DNA of 64,000 nucleotides from Symbiodinium sp. CCMP2592 (GCA_905221615.1 CAJNDT010002768.1:406094-470093), one strand, 5' to 3'. Counted from the first letter of the stretch, positions 1 through 15,000 are shown. Notes: a model not told the origin generated them from the letters alone. Numbers and translations are program-made.

Positions 1-39
1 CCCTAATGGACCTAAACCCAAAACCCTACTACTACTATT

Positions 40-136
40 GTTGATGGACAAAATCCTGCATTACCCATTATAAGGAATATACCATAATTCCCATAGCTTA
101 GAGTCATTAGGGTCATGCAGGATTTTGTCCATCAAC
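40..136. repeat. K-family inverted-repeat element
   Basis: Near-perfect 22-bp ends, GTTGATGGACAAAATCCTGC and complement. The core GGAATATACCATAA is shared with other K copies. It carries no telomere insertion. Confidence 0.85.
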
Positions 137-2136
137 AGTATCACAGACCCAGGTGCGGCTCCGCCCAGGAGGATGGCCCAGTACCGGTGGACGTTCTGCA
201 GGGAGTTGCCCTGGAGGCGAGTAGTAGTATTATTATGATTACTGTTTTTCGTAATTACTTATTGCTATTATGCTTATGATGACGATTATCCTTATTACTA
301 CTATTACTCTGATTATAATATTGCTAAGACTATGATTGTTTATGTTCGGGATTTAGGGTGCGGGGGTCAAAAATGGTTTAGGGTCAAGAAGTCTAGGGTG
401 GGGTTTCGGGTGTAGGCCCTCTAGGCCTTGTCTTAGGCTCATGCTTCGGCTCCGTTCAGGGTTCTCTGAACAGGTGGATTCGAAAGATTCCCACAAAGGG
501 TTCTATGAGGTTTCGGATTTGGGAAACAGATGTGGCTTGTAGGGCTCGGGGGCCTTTGGGTTCAATTTCGGTTTGTACATATAGGGCTTAGGGCTCTGGG
601 TGTGGAAAGAGGGTCTTTATGATCTGAGCATTGGGGTCCAGGGTTCGGGTGTTGGGATATCAGACCTTGATCATTTTGAATATTGCTCAATACTTGAACA
701 TCCAACTCTGAACAAAAGCCAAAATCAAGCCTCTCAGCCCTCATCTCCAAGCCCTCAACCGTGATAGACCAACCCAACACCGAAGACGGTGCCTCGAACC
801 GGGCTCGAGTATACGATCCCTATGCAGAACCCTGTGTCCTTCCCTAACAAGGCCCCATGGGGTTTAGGGATGTTTAGGGTTTGGGTCAGGTTCATATCGG
901 GGGACTCCTGAAAACCAGTGGTCCGTACGGTAAGGATCCCAGTACTTCGGGCGTCTCATTTCTTCAGCTTCCATGCCCCAAACCCCGAAACCCTACACCC
1001 CAAAGGCTAAACCCTAAGCACCCCCTGAAAGCCAAAGTCCTGTGACTCCATCGGAAGTTCGCAGGAAAAAACTGTTAGTCACGTAACATGAAGCACCAAT
1101 ATAGAGGCCTGGACAAATCTCATAAAATGTTCCCCCACTTGGGTCTCTGAAATACCTTACCAAAATCACAGACACCCCAACATCATATCTTAATGATTTT
1201 GAGATATAGGACTCCAAAGTAAGGCACCCCAAATTTTCGGAAACTCCCATAAGGCTATGCCAGGATGCTTCAGAATTGGGCCGCACGCCCCAGTGCAGCC
1301 TCCCACACGAGGAAAAGTGCGCAGGATTTGGCAGGGCTTAACTTCTTTTCTGTAATGCATTAGGGCTTAGGCAACCCGCTGGGACAATGACGATCACTAG
1401 CCAGGAGTCTCTTTCTGCGGATTGAAACCATTACCCTGAGGGACAAGGGCTCCATGTACCTACGTATGTAGTTCGGGCTGCGGCCCGGGTACTACAAGGC
1501 CAAAGTATGTACGAGGGGTACAAGGAATGATAGGGAATAGGTCGGTTTAAGATATTTCACAAGAACGTTCCAACATACCGTTTGCGGCTACTGTATATCC
1601 TGCCCTGCACGGCAAAACCCCTAAGTGGAGCAAGGAGCAGCACGACAAGGTCGATGCCAAGAAAGAGCCATGAGGATGCGAAGACCGGCCACACAAGCCT
1701 GGGCGCAAAACATAACCTAAGGGGCAGGGAAACCGAGCCCCGAAAAACCGAAACCTCAAACTCCAAGTCCAACACTCCAGACCCCGAAGACCCGGCCTCC
1801 TCAACCCTAAAACGCACAGTCTCTAAACCCTGAACCCCAGACACAAACACCCACCCACCACAAAACATTCTGAAGATCTAGTGGTCGCGCAGCTTGGCTC
1901 CCACAAACAATCCCATCAGGGGGGCCCTCCCTGCCCCTGCCCCGGCGCCTGCCCTGCCCTGGCCTAGGATGCATCCCTGCAGACCCTTGGCAAGCCCAGT
2001 AAGAACTCCTAAACTTCAAAACGAAAGCGAAAAACCTCCACAAAACAAAATCGTTAACCAACTTGCTATAAGGTCGAATGAAGACCTTCAAAAAAGGCCC
2101 GAAGCAACTAGCCCTAAACCCTAAACCGAAGCAACT

Positions 2137-2235
2137 TTATGTAAAGGTCGAAGAGGCTGGTCCCAAAGGCAGTAGATCACCCCCTGGATAGGCAGCTTCG
2201 AGAAGACGTGGCCATGAGTTTCCCAAGTCCGCGTC
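2137..2235 (-). CDS. Terminal exon with stop
   Basis: Thirty-two codons and TAA, starting DADLGNSWPRLLEAAY and ending PASSTFT. Acceptor CCTTGAG|GAC, phase 0. An internal GC donor at GAA|GCTGCC would make it an internal exon instead. Confidence 0.52.
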   Translation of the reverse strand, partial: DADLGNSWPRLLEAAYPGGDLLPLGPASSTFT

Positions 2236-3042
2236 CTCAAGGCTGGCAAAGAGGCTACTACAGCATAAAAATTACAGGAGTATGGCTGTATATATATATA
2301 TATACATATGTATATGTACATACATATATATATATACACGCACTCAAGTTATATGTACACGGTACCGAAGCACAATGATAACACTAGTGAGAGTATATGT
2401 ATATAGTGCCACGGCATGATCATCATAGTATGATACTGCTTATATAGTTATATATATACATATACATATGCATACACAATACTACGCACAAACAGTATCA
2501 TACTGGTGCAATAGTGTTCTATGATAACCGTATAGTATATCAAAATGCCACGAATAGTGTCATAGTACTGCAGGGGATGCTGATAGATGGATAGATAATC
2601 AAATAAATAGGTTCACTCGATAGTATCACACCAAAACATTATCATACGAATGCAGGCTTTCGGGCTTAGACAGTCTGGATATGGTGCGCCTACAACACAA
2701 GGGCTCCGGGTTGCGGCATTTTTGCTAGGGTTTAGGTGATGGTCAGGGCAGAGGGCTTCGTGGACTTTGGATTGTTTGGCACGAAACAAAAAACATCCAA
2801 GACTATGACATAGCGCTCGGTTACAATGTCTGGTGTTGTTTCTGACTTTCAGTGGTGCTGCAGCGCTCGTACTCCTCCTGGCACGAAAACGATACGATGA
2901 TGTCAACGAAAAGACAGCGAACAGTAGCAGACATTATGCCAAGAGTTGAGCGTGGGGCTTGGGGCCGCGTAATATGTGTGTATGCGTATACACATTGGTA
3001 TATGTGTGTGTATGTATAAAACACAGTCATACATACATGTAT

Positions 3043-3090
<48 letters not shown>

Positions 3091-6000
3091 GATATATATG
3101 CATACAGACACAGGTATGTGCATTTGTGGATGGGCGCTGTATATGTATCCATGTCCTAAACCCTGAAATTCCCCAAAGCCCAGGAGACATAAGCATTTTA
3201 TGCTCCACTCAGCCAAGGAACAACGCCATCAAGATGTCTACATCCAGCACGTTGGGCAACAGCAGTGCCTTCACGTCCACATCGTAAACGTTGTCTTGTC
3301 GGATGTCACCTACCTGGCATATAAGGGATCATGGAACTTAGCAAGTAGCGTCATAAATAATGCAATTGTATACTTAACTGTTAGTTAGAACTACTTCTGA
3401 GCCCAGCTGCACTTTGAGATCCTTCACAGGGTCCCCTAACAACAAGCTCTCAGAGGTTTAGTTACCCCAATAAGAACCCTAGTTGCAAAGTGCCATGAGC
3501 CTTGAAGTGAAGGCTTGTAGCTTCAGCCTTCTTTCAACCCCTCTGGGACTCGACAGCCTGAAATCCTTGTGCCCAATATCTCCGCAGCCTCAAAGCGAGA
3601 TGCCCTGCACCTAAGCCCTCTTTCTTTTCGTGTGTAGGCTCAGCTCTTTGAGTGGGTTTAGGGCTGAGGGCTTAGGCTACCGAGTAGGAACTTAGAAGTC
3701 TTTGGTTCAGATTGTGCGGCTGCACTGCCAGATATGTAGCGCTTAGGGCTTAGGGTTTAGGGTAGCCGGGTGGCCACAACCCTACATCACAAATCCATTC
3801 AGAGACCAACTGAGGCAGGGACAATCTTCGGAATGAACTTCTTGTGCCAAGCCCTCGGCACAAACCAAGCTGAGCTGGAGCAGTGTGCTTTAGGCATTAG
3901 GCGTGAAAATAACAGCATTCTTCAGCAGTGTAGCAAACTGGAGAAAGAGGCTGGGCTGAAAAAGCCTGCATGCGAGTGAATTCGCATGCATTTCTTCTCA
4001 GAAACTCTCACATTAAGCTGATTCCCGACAAGACCCCTCGAAAGCACCCTTACAAAGCCCTTATAGCACCCTGACAGAACGAAAAAAAGGACACCGGAAG
4101 CTCGGACAAGTTCGGGAGACTCTAGATGTAGGGCTTTTGTGGGGACGTTAATCACTGGGTTTATTTGTTGTTCATGGAGTTCAAAAAATCCCACTGGGTC
4201 CGTAAGTAATTAGTCCTATGTTCCTCACATTCCCGCCGCCCCAAAGTTCATGCACATCTTTCTGCGGGATACTTACCCGACGCAAAACATCATACACATT
4301 CCTGAAGAACTTTGAGTTGAGTGACCCATCGTCTACCCGTGTAAACACTTTACAGACTTGAGGACTCAGAACCGTGTGGGCAAGTTGATTTTTGACTGTG
4401 AGCCAAGATGCAGCTGCTTCTGGTGTGCCGCATCCACTTCGGCATTGAACTCCCAACGTGGCCACGTCAATCCTCGTACTTTGGCCGTACCATCCTGGTA
4501 TGCGCAGCGCAAAGGACCAGATTGTAGCCAAGTACCTGGGATGGATCTTGTAAGGAGTATGATTCACGTATTCCAGAGTATGTAGACCTTTGCTCAATAA
4601 ACCTGTTAGCTTTACCCTTGACAAGCAAACCCATATTGCGCATCTATCATAAGTACTAGTACAGCACGTATGCGCAGAGGGGTGTGTCATTCATGCTCCA
4701 CACCGCGCAAACAAAGTGTAGACTAAAAGGTTGGGTTGGGATTCCTTTGAAGGCAGCCAACCCCAAACCAGAAATTCATCTAAACCCTAAACCATGTGCA
4801 CCAACCAGTACACACCCATCGCCCAAAAGAGCCCCAAACCGTAAACCTTGAGCCCTAAACTTCCCTAAACCCTAAACCCTAGGGGTCATGCACCTGATTG
4901 TCATGCATGTACTCCATAATACCTACCTATGTGAGTTACTGTCCTAGGCCCAGAAGAAAGATCCCCGAAACATCCTTCTGACGTTAGAACTCGAACGCCA
5001 GTCGGAATGGAGGTTCGCCAACACAATACCTGGATATCACCCAAATAGTATATACTTTGGCCCCAAGGTACCTAAGTAGGAACTACTTTATGCCCGAAGT
5101 ATAGTATACTATATGGGCACATGGACCGTTAGGGAAACAAGACAAACACGCAAAAAAAAAAGCAACGACATGACATGTTTGGAGTTCTAGTTTCGCAGAC
5201 TGCCGTGATGACCTCAGCCCCGAAACTTCTGCGCAAATGAATAGTACTTAAAGATCCCAGCCAGGACCTAGTAACTAAAGTCATAGATTATTAGGGCAAC
5301 TATACTATCATTGCTTATAACCCCAATTGAAATTGTCCTGACTTAGTAAGTCCCATGAACCTCCAGCTAGGTGGGCATACATTTTTTGGGGGTCAGAATA
5401 TCGGACACGGTGCGTGCCGGGAGTGGATGCCGTGCAGCATCTTGGATGATGGGCTTGACGCCTGTCGCCAAGGTTCGGGGCTCACGGCTCTAACCTTTGG
5501 GGTACAATCCCGGAGCCCTGAAACCTCATCCTAGTGTGTAGGCTCAGGGGGAATCCTATGCTGTGGAACCGGAATTATCAACACCCAAACCTAGAACTAC
5601 CCAGACCTTCCAATACTTCTTAATTCAGGAATCTACCTTAGAAGCTGACCCCACCCTGTAATAGTGACTATCAGGATTATATGAGGGCCCTATCTTATAT
5701 TCCTATTATACCACTATTACAGGGTGGGGACCCCTTCTAAAATCTACCAGAAAAACCTAGCAGCATCCCTAGATTAATTGAGGCAATCTTACCCTGGGCA
5801 TCAAAATAGCCCAAAAGCCTTATATAGTATGGCCTTTGGGCCCAAAAGCCTGAATAGATGAGTCCTGAGATCCCTAGCCCTAAAATAAACAAGCTGGTTG
5901 AGGAATTACCCTAAGGCTCCAAATTGCCCAAAAGCCTTATATAATATGGTCTTTAGGCCCCAAAGCCTTAAAATCTGAGTCCTTAGAGCCTTATGGTTAT

Positions 6001-9000
6001 ATAAAGACATCAATAATGCAAGAAACCCTACAAAGGTACGTTTTCGGGAGCTCAGGCAAGTCGCAGCAGTAAGAATTGAATTGTTTCATTATTCGCATCT
6101 TTAGAGTTTATAGGCTTAGGCAACAGCGGAGAGATGCCGACAGCCGACAAAGCCACAAGCAGCAAAGATTTTAGAAAGCAGCCGCGACCAACTAAAGCAG
6201 TAGTCCAGTAGGGTTTGGAGGTTTAAGGGGTTAGGGTTTTAGGGATTTAAGACCTAGGGTAGGGTTAGCACACAAAGCCGAATCCCACAGATGCTGAATT
6301 GAATGCCATGAACCCTAAAACCAAAAAGCACTCAACCCTAACCGTAATCCGTAGCCTGCACGCTTATTGGGGCTGATAATGGCTGGACCACGTAAACCTT
6401 GAAACCCCCGCAAACCGAAACCCTAAGCCCTCAAACCCCAAAGTCCCTAGATCCTAGAACCCCTAAAACCCCTCAATCCCGTAAACCCTACACCCTAAAG
6501 CCCCTCAAGACTGCTATACTGAACTTAGAACCCTAGCCAAATTTATAATTTTAGCTGTTTCTTAGAGATTATAATACCCAAAATAAACTGAGCCCCAAGG
6601 CTGAAACCGAGTCAAGCCACAAAGTGCGTCCAAGATCTCGGCCCCAGCGAAGGGGACCACATAAAGCAGAGCTGACGAGGGAGAAGGGATGAGAAAAGCT
6701 TGGGTAGGTTGCTTTGTGTTCTATTTCAATGCTTGTAACTCGGCTTTCTCTTGCAAGTGTTAAATCTACGGCCTGTTTATTGCTATTTTACCTTTCCTTG
6801 TTTTCAACAGAATTCCAGAAGCCGTTGATTCTGGATATTCTGGTCATCAAGCTGCGGGTTTCGTCTAGACATGTCGGATGTGCTAACACATGCTTCCGTG
6901 AAGACCTGGTATCTGAAGTGACCGCGACTCCCTAAACCCTAAACCCTATAAACCCTAACCCCTAAGCCCCAAACCCTGAGCCCTAAGCCGCAAGCCGGGG
7001 CCACCTCAAGGGGAGACCCAAATGTTGGAACACTATTGTAGGTAGGCGTCTTGATAACTGGAATACGGTATGGGTATAAGTAGAGTAGAAAACAAACCAT
7101 AAGGAACACACTGTTGGTAGTTCTCGGGACCCAGAAAAGGACCTAAACAAAAAGCATAAGGTTGGGATATCCCAGAATCCCCTCTTCAATAAAGGCAATA
7201 AGATAGGGATATCCCACCCGAAAGTTTATGTTTGGGTGCTTCTTTGGCTCCTGAAAGTTCTTTGAGCCGATACACTACTTGCGACAAGTCATCAAGGAGT
7301 TTAGGGTTTAGGGGGTTTAGGGGTCTAGGGGCTCAGGGGTTTAGGGGTTAGGTTTAGGGGTTTAGGCGTCACAAAGACTCACTTGCCGAAATGCTGCGAC
7401 ACATGACACCCTGCACTTCAAACCTTAAAGCCGACACCGCGAACAGCACAGGTTGTTGCCCTGAAACCCGACATATAACTTAGGTACTGCCCCCATACAG
7501 TAAGAGTATATAGCAGGGCCACTATTAAGGTCCTAATATATCTTTACTATGAATATGATTCAACTATTACTGAGTGGGGGCCGTACCCAACATATATCCG
7601 GGAAGCCTACAGCCCTAATCTCCGAATCCAAAAACCCTTACAACGTAGACGCCAAAAGCCCTTCACGTGAAACCCTCAAGCCCGAAACTGCGAACCCCCT
7701 TTGAACCGTAACCCCTAATGTTCCTAAAGCCCTAACCCCATTGCAAGTGTCTCCCCAACCCCCTACTTGGAGGCCCTTTTGACTTAGTAAGTCTACTTAG
7801 TATCCCCTAGAAACCCTATTAGAAACCCCATAACCCACCTTACTAACCCTACTTACTAAGTCAAAAGGGCCTCCAAGTAGACCCTAAACCCTAAACCCTA
7901 TAGATCCCTTTAAGGAACCCCTATAGACCCCTTTTAGGACCCCTTTAAAGGAACCCCTACTTACTAAGTCAAAAGGGCCTCCAAGTAAAAACACATCAAT
8001 CTCAGTTCGAAGGTGCCTGCGATCTTGTCAACCCCACCACTGAGCTGGGCTTCCTCGACAGAGATGTGGGGGGGTTTCCGAAAACAGGGGTACCTTATTT
8101 GGGGGTCCTTATAATAGGGATCCTACTATTTAGGGTACTACATTAGGGTCCCCTGTTTTCGGAAGCCCCCAGATGCGAATCCAACAAAAAGCTACGGCAC
8201 AAAACAGGCAGATAGACTTAGGTTTCTGAGTAGCCCCTTTTGTCATGAGGGTGCCCTTTTTCCTACTTTTTGGTTTCACAAAGGGAACCTATAATACAAA
8301 CGGCAAAAGAGGACTGCTCAGGAACCTACAGAGGGCTTAGCATTTAAGGTTGAGGCCTGAGGCACAGGATGTAGGGCTTAGGCCTAGGAAAGGAGGAACT
8401 TCCAGGAGCATACCGTAGACTAGAGCTATGGACGGAGTGTATTACCCCAAAGGGTCCAAAGTACCGATATAGTAGAATGTAGGGTTTCTATATTAGGAAT
8501 TACTATTATGATTTGGGGAAGTATTCCCCATAACAGTACATAGGACCCTTTGGGTACTCATTCTGCAGTCCGCGATGTACGGCGTAGCGGCTTATGGATT
8601 GCAGGAGTTTAAGGGGCAATGACTGAGGGTATTGTGGAGGCGGAGGATTGAGCGTTCAACACACGACCCTGAAGCCAAAAGTAGAATTCGAGGCCCCTAA
8701 ACCCCCTAAACCGTACCTAAACGCTAAGCTCTAAATCCAAAATACTACTAAACATCTGTTGGAACTTCAGGGCTTTGGGATCTTAAAGGTAAGTGGACTT
8801 CCCCTGGGCACACGAAAGCCAAAGCCAGCCCCCTGTCGCTGCCTGAGGTCCTGGATCCGTAATTAACACCTCGATCCCTAACCGTAAAACTCGGTTCGCC
8901 GCTATTCCCTCAATTATAATGGTACCCTCTTGCCCTCAGTTTTCAGAAGGGGACCCAAGAAGCAAAAGGGAAAAGGATGCAACAGTGCACTACTGAACAC

Positions 9001-12000
9001 CGTCAATGTCGAAATCCTCACATCCCGAATCCCTAAACCTGAAAACGTCCTTGATCAGCATATCCATGAGCCCCTGGTCGGCTTTCGCGCGTTCCACGAG
9101 GTCTCGGGTGAAATCCTCGGCCACCTTGAGGTTGCCTTTGCCATCGGCGTCTGGGGTTCAGCGTTCCGGGGTTAGGGTCTTGAAGGTTCGAGATTGCGCG
9201 GGCTTAGGGCCAAGGCGTGTGGGTTTTGAGGCGGGCTTGGAGTTCATGTAGGGTCCAGGGACAGCGATCCTAATGCTAAGGCTAAGGCAGTTAGCGTTTC
9301 ACGGTTTACTCCGGGCCAAAACTACTATCATTGTTTGTTTTGTGTTGCCTCATGTTACTACAGCACAGCATGCCAGAACTGTTTTCTATTGCATAAGGCC
9401 TTTACATTCTTTGAAACCGCATAGAGGCCCCACAAGCCCTGTAGAAGCCTTCAACAAATTCGGCCCAAAGCAGGCGTGCGAGCCTGGGCGTTGGGTATCG
9501 CAGCTGAGTTCTAGGCGGAACGAAGCTGAGGTCCGAAAAACCATGGCTTCTCGATCAATTCCATCGAGTTTACAAGCTTTTCCTGGGTTTCATGGCGATT
9601 GTATGTGAGGCTCTATGAAGGTTTTATATTCCATGGGCAAACATTCGGGATATGCGGAGGACATAACTTAATTTCCTTGGCTTGGTAAGTTGTAGAAACC
9701 TCCTGCGAAAGAAATAAAGATGTTTGCCGCCGTGATGCAACGGGATAGCAGGAGAATATCAGAAAATGCGCGCGGTGTGTCCAGGTCTGTGGACCTCAGC
9801 ACTTACTTGGCCATGGTTGTTGTGCATCACAATCGGCAAAGGCAACATAACAAGGGGTTTTAACTTTCCAGCACGAAAACCCTCGGTTTCGGGTAACCCT
9901 ACAAACACCTTCTCATTATTCCGCGGTCCCAGAGACTCCAATATCCCTCAATTAAGAGATATTCCCAAAATCATATTAGGGATCCTACCATAAATAAAGG
10001 CATATTCCTTAATTAAGGGATCTTGGAGTTTCTGGCATCGTCGACCCCTACACCAACCCAACCACACAGGTCTCGGGTGTTGATAGTCAGCTTCGAGTCG
10101 GGGCTTTCCTTTATCTTCAGGACATGTAGACGGTTCAGGGTTTAGGACTTAATTAGGCTAGGGTTTAGGATTCAGGGTTTAGGGTTTAACTAGGCTAGGG
10201 TTTAGGTTTTAGGGTTCTATTCAATGCCCTTGGGCCCCTGAACCCAAAGTAACTTCGGGGACGCAGGGGGTCCCCTCGTAGTAGATACCGGGGCCTCATG
10301 AGGAGGTGCCTTGGAGCCTTGGGGAGGCTTGACGGGTTACGAAAATATAGGCGCCCTGATGTTTAAGAATAGGGTTTGGGGGTAGGGTTTAGGGTTTAGG
10401 GTTTAGGGTTTAGGGTTTAGGGTTTAAGAATAGGGTTTGGGGGTATTGCATACTACACAGGAACCCCCACAAGAGTATATAGGTGATTACTAGCGCCTCT
10501 GTCTTGGGCGACCTGCTCGTTGACGAAAAGTGACTTGCACCCTGAATCAAAGCCCCCAAAAGGCATCAAACATTACTTGGAGGATCATGGGACTTAGTAA
10601 GTCAGGCTATAAGTACCTTAAGTGGGCTTATAAGTGGGTACAAGTATAGATACCTCATTTGTAACCCCAGTTCCTAAGTCTCATGATCCTTTAAATACTT
10701 CACAGCCATTGACAAGATCGGATCGAAGGCGAAATGAGGACAAAAGCAGTCCAGTGACATCGGACCCGCTCCCAATTGCCAGTTTATAGAGGTAGGCTTG
10801 GGGCTTTTCATCCAGACCCGCAGCAGTCAAACTATCGCAAGTGTTGGCTTCTCTCTCTCTCTCTCTCGCTCGCTCTCGCGTTCGCTCTCTCTCTCTCTCT
10901 CACTCTCTCTGCCTTTTCTCGCTGGGGCTAAGGGGCTTTAGGCCTTCGGGTGCAGGGGACGTGGGGATGCGAAGAATACGGCTTTCGTTACAGGGCTCTA
11001 GAATCATGGTGACTATAATATAATGAGGACTCTAGTATAAGGGCCTCAATAATTAACAAAAACAGGGTTCTGGAGTACTTAAATAAGGAGGCTACTATAA
11101 TTAGGATAACTCCACTTAGGGGACTTATAACCCCAATTATAACCTACTTACTAAGTCCCATGATCCTTTAAGTATGATTTAGTATGATTATGATCACATT
11201 GAGGAGCCCTCAGCAAAAGTGTTGGTAATTCATCCGTCCGAACCCTATATGGGAGTTTCCGACAATTCGGGGTACCTTATTTTGGGGTCCTTATAATCAG
11301 GATCCTACTATTGAGAGTACTGTAACAGGGTCCCCGATATTCGGACAGCAGCCACGTGGCTGATAAGAAGCAGCCATGAGGTACAGCAGTTCCTTTGGAT
11401 ACCTGGGTTTCGGTTTAGGGCTGGGAGCCTATTACTTTCGGGACCCCAAAAGCACATAATCGTAAGCATTTTATGGGGATTTCCCTACCTTATTGGGCTT
11501 CATGAAACGGAGGTTTATATGGGATATCCCTATCCTTGTTTTTGCTCATGTGCTCTTTTGGGGCCTTATCTTTGGGGTTGCAGTTAGGGTTGCGATTCAC
11601 GTTGAGCGGTCCTCAAGATGTTGGATGATTTGGGGATCAAGCTTTCGGAGCTTACCGTTGATGAAACCGCCAGCCATCCCAAAACTCGGCTGTGAGACGA
11701 TTTGTCTACCATTCGAAGTCTATGAGTCAATAAACACGGCTGTCTCTTTTAGCCTGAAAGCTTAAAACCGCAAACTAAACCCTAAACCTGCTCCGCTCCG
11801 CTTCCAGTAGCGCTCAAGCTCACAAACCATGAAACCTTTGATGACCTGTACTTCCAACAACAATGTGGACTTTCCGAGTCCTAGATGCTACCCTCCGCCC
11901 TCCCTGCAAGGCTCAAGCCCACAAACCATGAAACCTTTGATGACCCACACTTCCAACGACAAGGTGGGGTTTCCGAGTCGTAGGAGCACATAGAAGGAAC

Positions 12001-15000
12001 GAGCGAAACGAAAGCAGCTTCCGGTATGTTCGGGGCATGTAGGTCTTGGGATTCTGCAGATTCAGAGATTTCGAGGGATCAGGAATTTGGGTTTGGGGCT
12101 TTGGGTACGGGATTCAGAATGGCATGTCATAAACCCATAAGAAACTACAACATCATTTAATGTCACAACTCCCTATTGAGCCAGGATACCCTATCGAGCT
12201 ACAGAAACACTGAAAGAACGGGACCCCTAATGCTGCCATAAACCGGCAAAGGTAGAGTTTCTGGAAGCGGTTCACTAAAGGCCGAGGACATGCTGCTTAG
12301 GGTATACTGTCGAAGGTAAAGGATGGATGAGTCGAGGTTTCACTTCGCTCAGCCCGCATAATGTCTGGGACGCATGTCGACGAAGTGTTCAATCCCCACA
12401 CCGATACCAGGAATCCGAAGCCCTGCGAATCCTACCCACCAGGATCACAAAAGAAAGGAAAGACCCGTCACTGAACTCAAAACCGTGTTCGGGCCCCCAG
12501 ACCGCAAACCCTTGTCATTTCGTCTGCCCGAGGCACTGTGTCTCGGCCGCGATTTCAAGCGGGAGCTTCTCTTGCAAGAACTTATCCTCGGCAGACGCAA
12601 TGCGTACACACGCACATACATGCACAAATGCAAGAGCAGGCACAAAAACATGTATGTCGGTAGACGAAATCGACAACATGCGTGTGTGTGTGTGTGTGTG
12701 ACTCTGTGAGTGTGTGTGTGTGTGTGTGTGTGTGCGTGCGCGAGTGACTGTGTATGTGACTGTGTTTGTGTGCGCATCTGTGTGTGTAGTGCGTGTGTGC
12801 GTGCGTGTGTGTGTGTGTGTGTGTATGCGTGTCTGCCGGCACATGCGCATAGATGTGGGTGTGCACTTATGTCTGCATGCATGCAGGCATGTATACATGA
12901 ATGCATACATGCACCATGCTTGTAGATCCATCGTATAATAGCCCTAGTTAATCCCTAACCTTCTCACGAAATCTTAAACCTGTATCCGAAGCTGCACCCT
13001 CCATCCTGAGCCTTCATAATTATACCTATAATAATTAATAAGGATCCCCATACTTGTGTAGGTAGTTATTCAGGCCCGTATGCTAAATCCTTATACTCGC
13101 CCTTACAGCAGCCCTTATACACCCCTGTAAGGGAACCCTTCAAAGGGACCCCTATTCGAATTATTAAGGCCTCCTCTATATTACCCTAAGGGTCCATGTA
13201 CCCATATAGCATATTTGGGCCCAATGTACCGATATAGGGAGTACTTTAAGGCCAATTTATATACTATATGAGCACATGGACCCTTAGGCCCTTAGGGTTA
13301 ATCAACTTTTCGACAGACAGATCGGACGCTCAGGCCGCTGCGCACGGGTTGGGGTCCTGTGGGCCGTAGGATCGCGCCTCAAGCGAGGCGTCTTGTGCTT
13401 AGGGTCGAAGTTTTGGGTTTCTGGGCGTAGATCATGGGACTTAGTAAGTATAGGGTTATAAGTACCTTAATTAGGGTTTTAAGGAGATATATCTAATAGT
13501 TACCTTACCTTGCTTATGACCCTACTTACTAAGTCCTATAAGGGGTTGAGGGTTTTGGGGTTCAAGGCTGTTTAATTTAAGGGACATGAGCCACAGGCTG
13601 CACCTAGGGGTGAATGTCTGATGCAGTCAAGCCCAACAGAAGTTCAGGTGGCACGTCCCCAACACTAGTACGTGCCGCGGCGTCTGTTAAGTACCGTCAG
13701 GTTAGAACCTGCTTATAGCCGGCGTCAAAGTGTACTTTCCCAGTACCCAAGACATGAAACCTTACACTCAAGCAGGAAAAAACAAGTAGTTTGGTACTGC
13801 ATTCTCTAAGGGTCCCGGTGCCCAAATGCATATACTTTGGCACTTAGGTGGCTTGTATATAGGTAGATTGGGGCAAAAGTATACAGTTTTTAAATTTAGG
13901 CACATGGGCCCATAGGGAATTCTAGCACAACCAAAACTTGTGAGATCCGCACCAACCCTCACGTTGACTCCTGCGAACTTAACAATCCTGTCGTAGACCT
14001 AAGTACAGCTCTTGTCGTGCTGCGTCGTGTAGTCGACGCAGCACAGAGGAACACCATGACCTCAGGCATAGTGCACGCCTGCAGCCGAGCTGCATCCCCA
14101 CCGGTCTTGCCAGATTGCCAGCTGTACGAAAGTCATCACTCTCGAAGTCGCCGTAGGGCCGAGCCCTGTTCGCATCCTGGCCCCCATACCGTCCAGCCGA
14201 ACCGGGCGATGAGCGGATTGGCCGGACATGGAATCGTAGAGGGTCTGCAGGGACACTCCCAGAAAATGTGTTTATGCGAGCCAAGGTGGCCGCACTGCCA
14301 GACACATCTGTGGGAGTTTCCGAAAATTAGGGGTACATTATTTTGGGGGGTCCTTATAATAAGGGTCCTACTATTTAGGGTACCATATTAGGGTCTCCTA
14401 TTTTCGGAAACTCCCCTATCGGAAACGCCTGCAGGCGGGGCATGACCGACCTGGTTCCAAGTCACACGTTGGACCCGTGGGCCCCAAAGCCAGCAAAAGC
14501 GTTCCTTTAAAGGGCTCCTTTATTAATGGATCTATATAGGGGTATTCTTTCAGGGGTAGTTACGACTACTTAAAGGATCATGGGACTTAGTAAGTAGGTT
14601 ATAATTGGGGTTTTAAGTCCCCTTAGCGCGGTTATCCTAATTATATCCTACTTATAACCTTACTTACTAAGTCCCACGAGCCAATGCACCACGAGGCTTG
14701 ATGACCTTTTGGGGATGCAAGATTTGCGGTTCAGGTTTTAAGGTTCAGAATCTAGAGGTCCGGCAGTTCGAACTCAGATTTAAGGTTTAGGGGTTTAGGG
14801 TTTAGGGTTTATAGGAAGAGTAGGGTACCAACTTCAGACTCTATGCTTCAGGATTCACCCGAAACCCTGAAACCCCGACCCTAAGCTGTAAACTTCAAAC
14901 CCGAAACCGCAAGGGTTCAGGGTTTTCGGCTTCGGACCTCTACGTACAGTTCAGAAATCTAGACATCTACCTACATATTCATCTTGTGGCGAATGAATCA

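Noticed and set aside
3322..3400. Possible decayed A-family element (GGGATCATGGAACTTAGC)
   Set aside because: Only one arm is recognisable.
4181..4690. 169-codon minus-strand open frame, the longest from an ATG outside the DUF4380-like gene
   Set aside because: About one frame this long is expected by chance in 64 kb, and an alternative frame inside it has better composition and splice sites.
12445..12938. Long frames on both strands rich in His/Thr or Cys/Val
   Set aside because: They are translations of the TG microsatellite.
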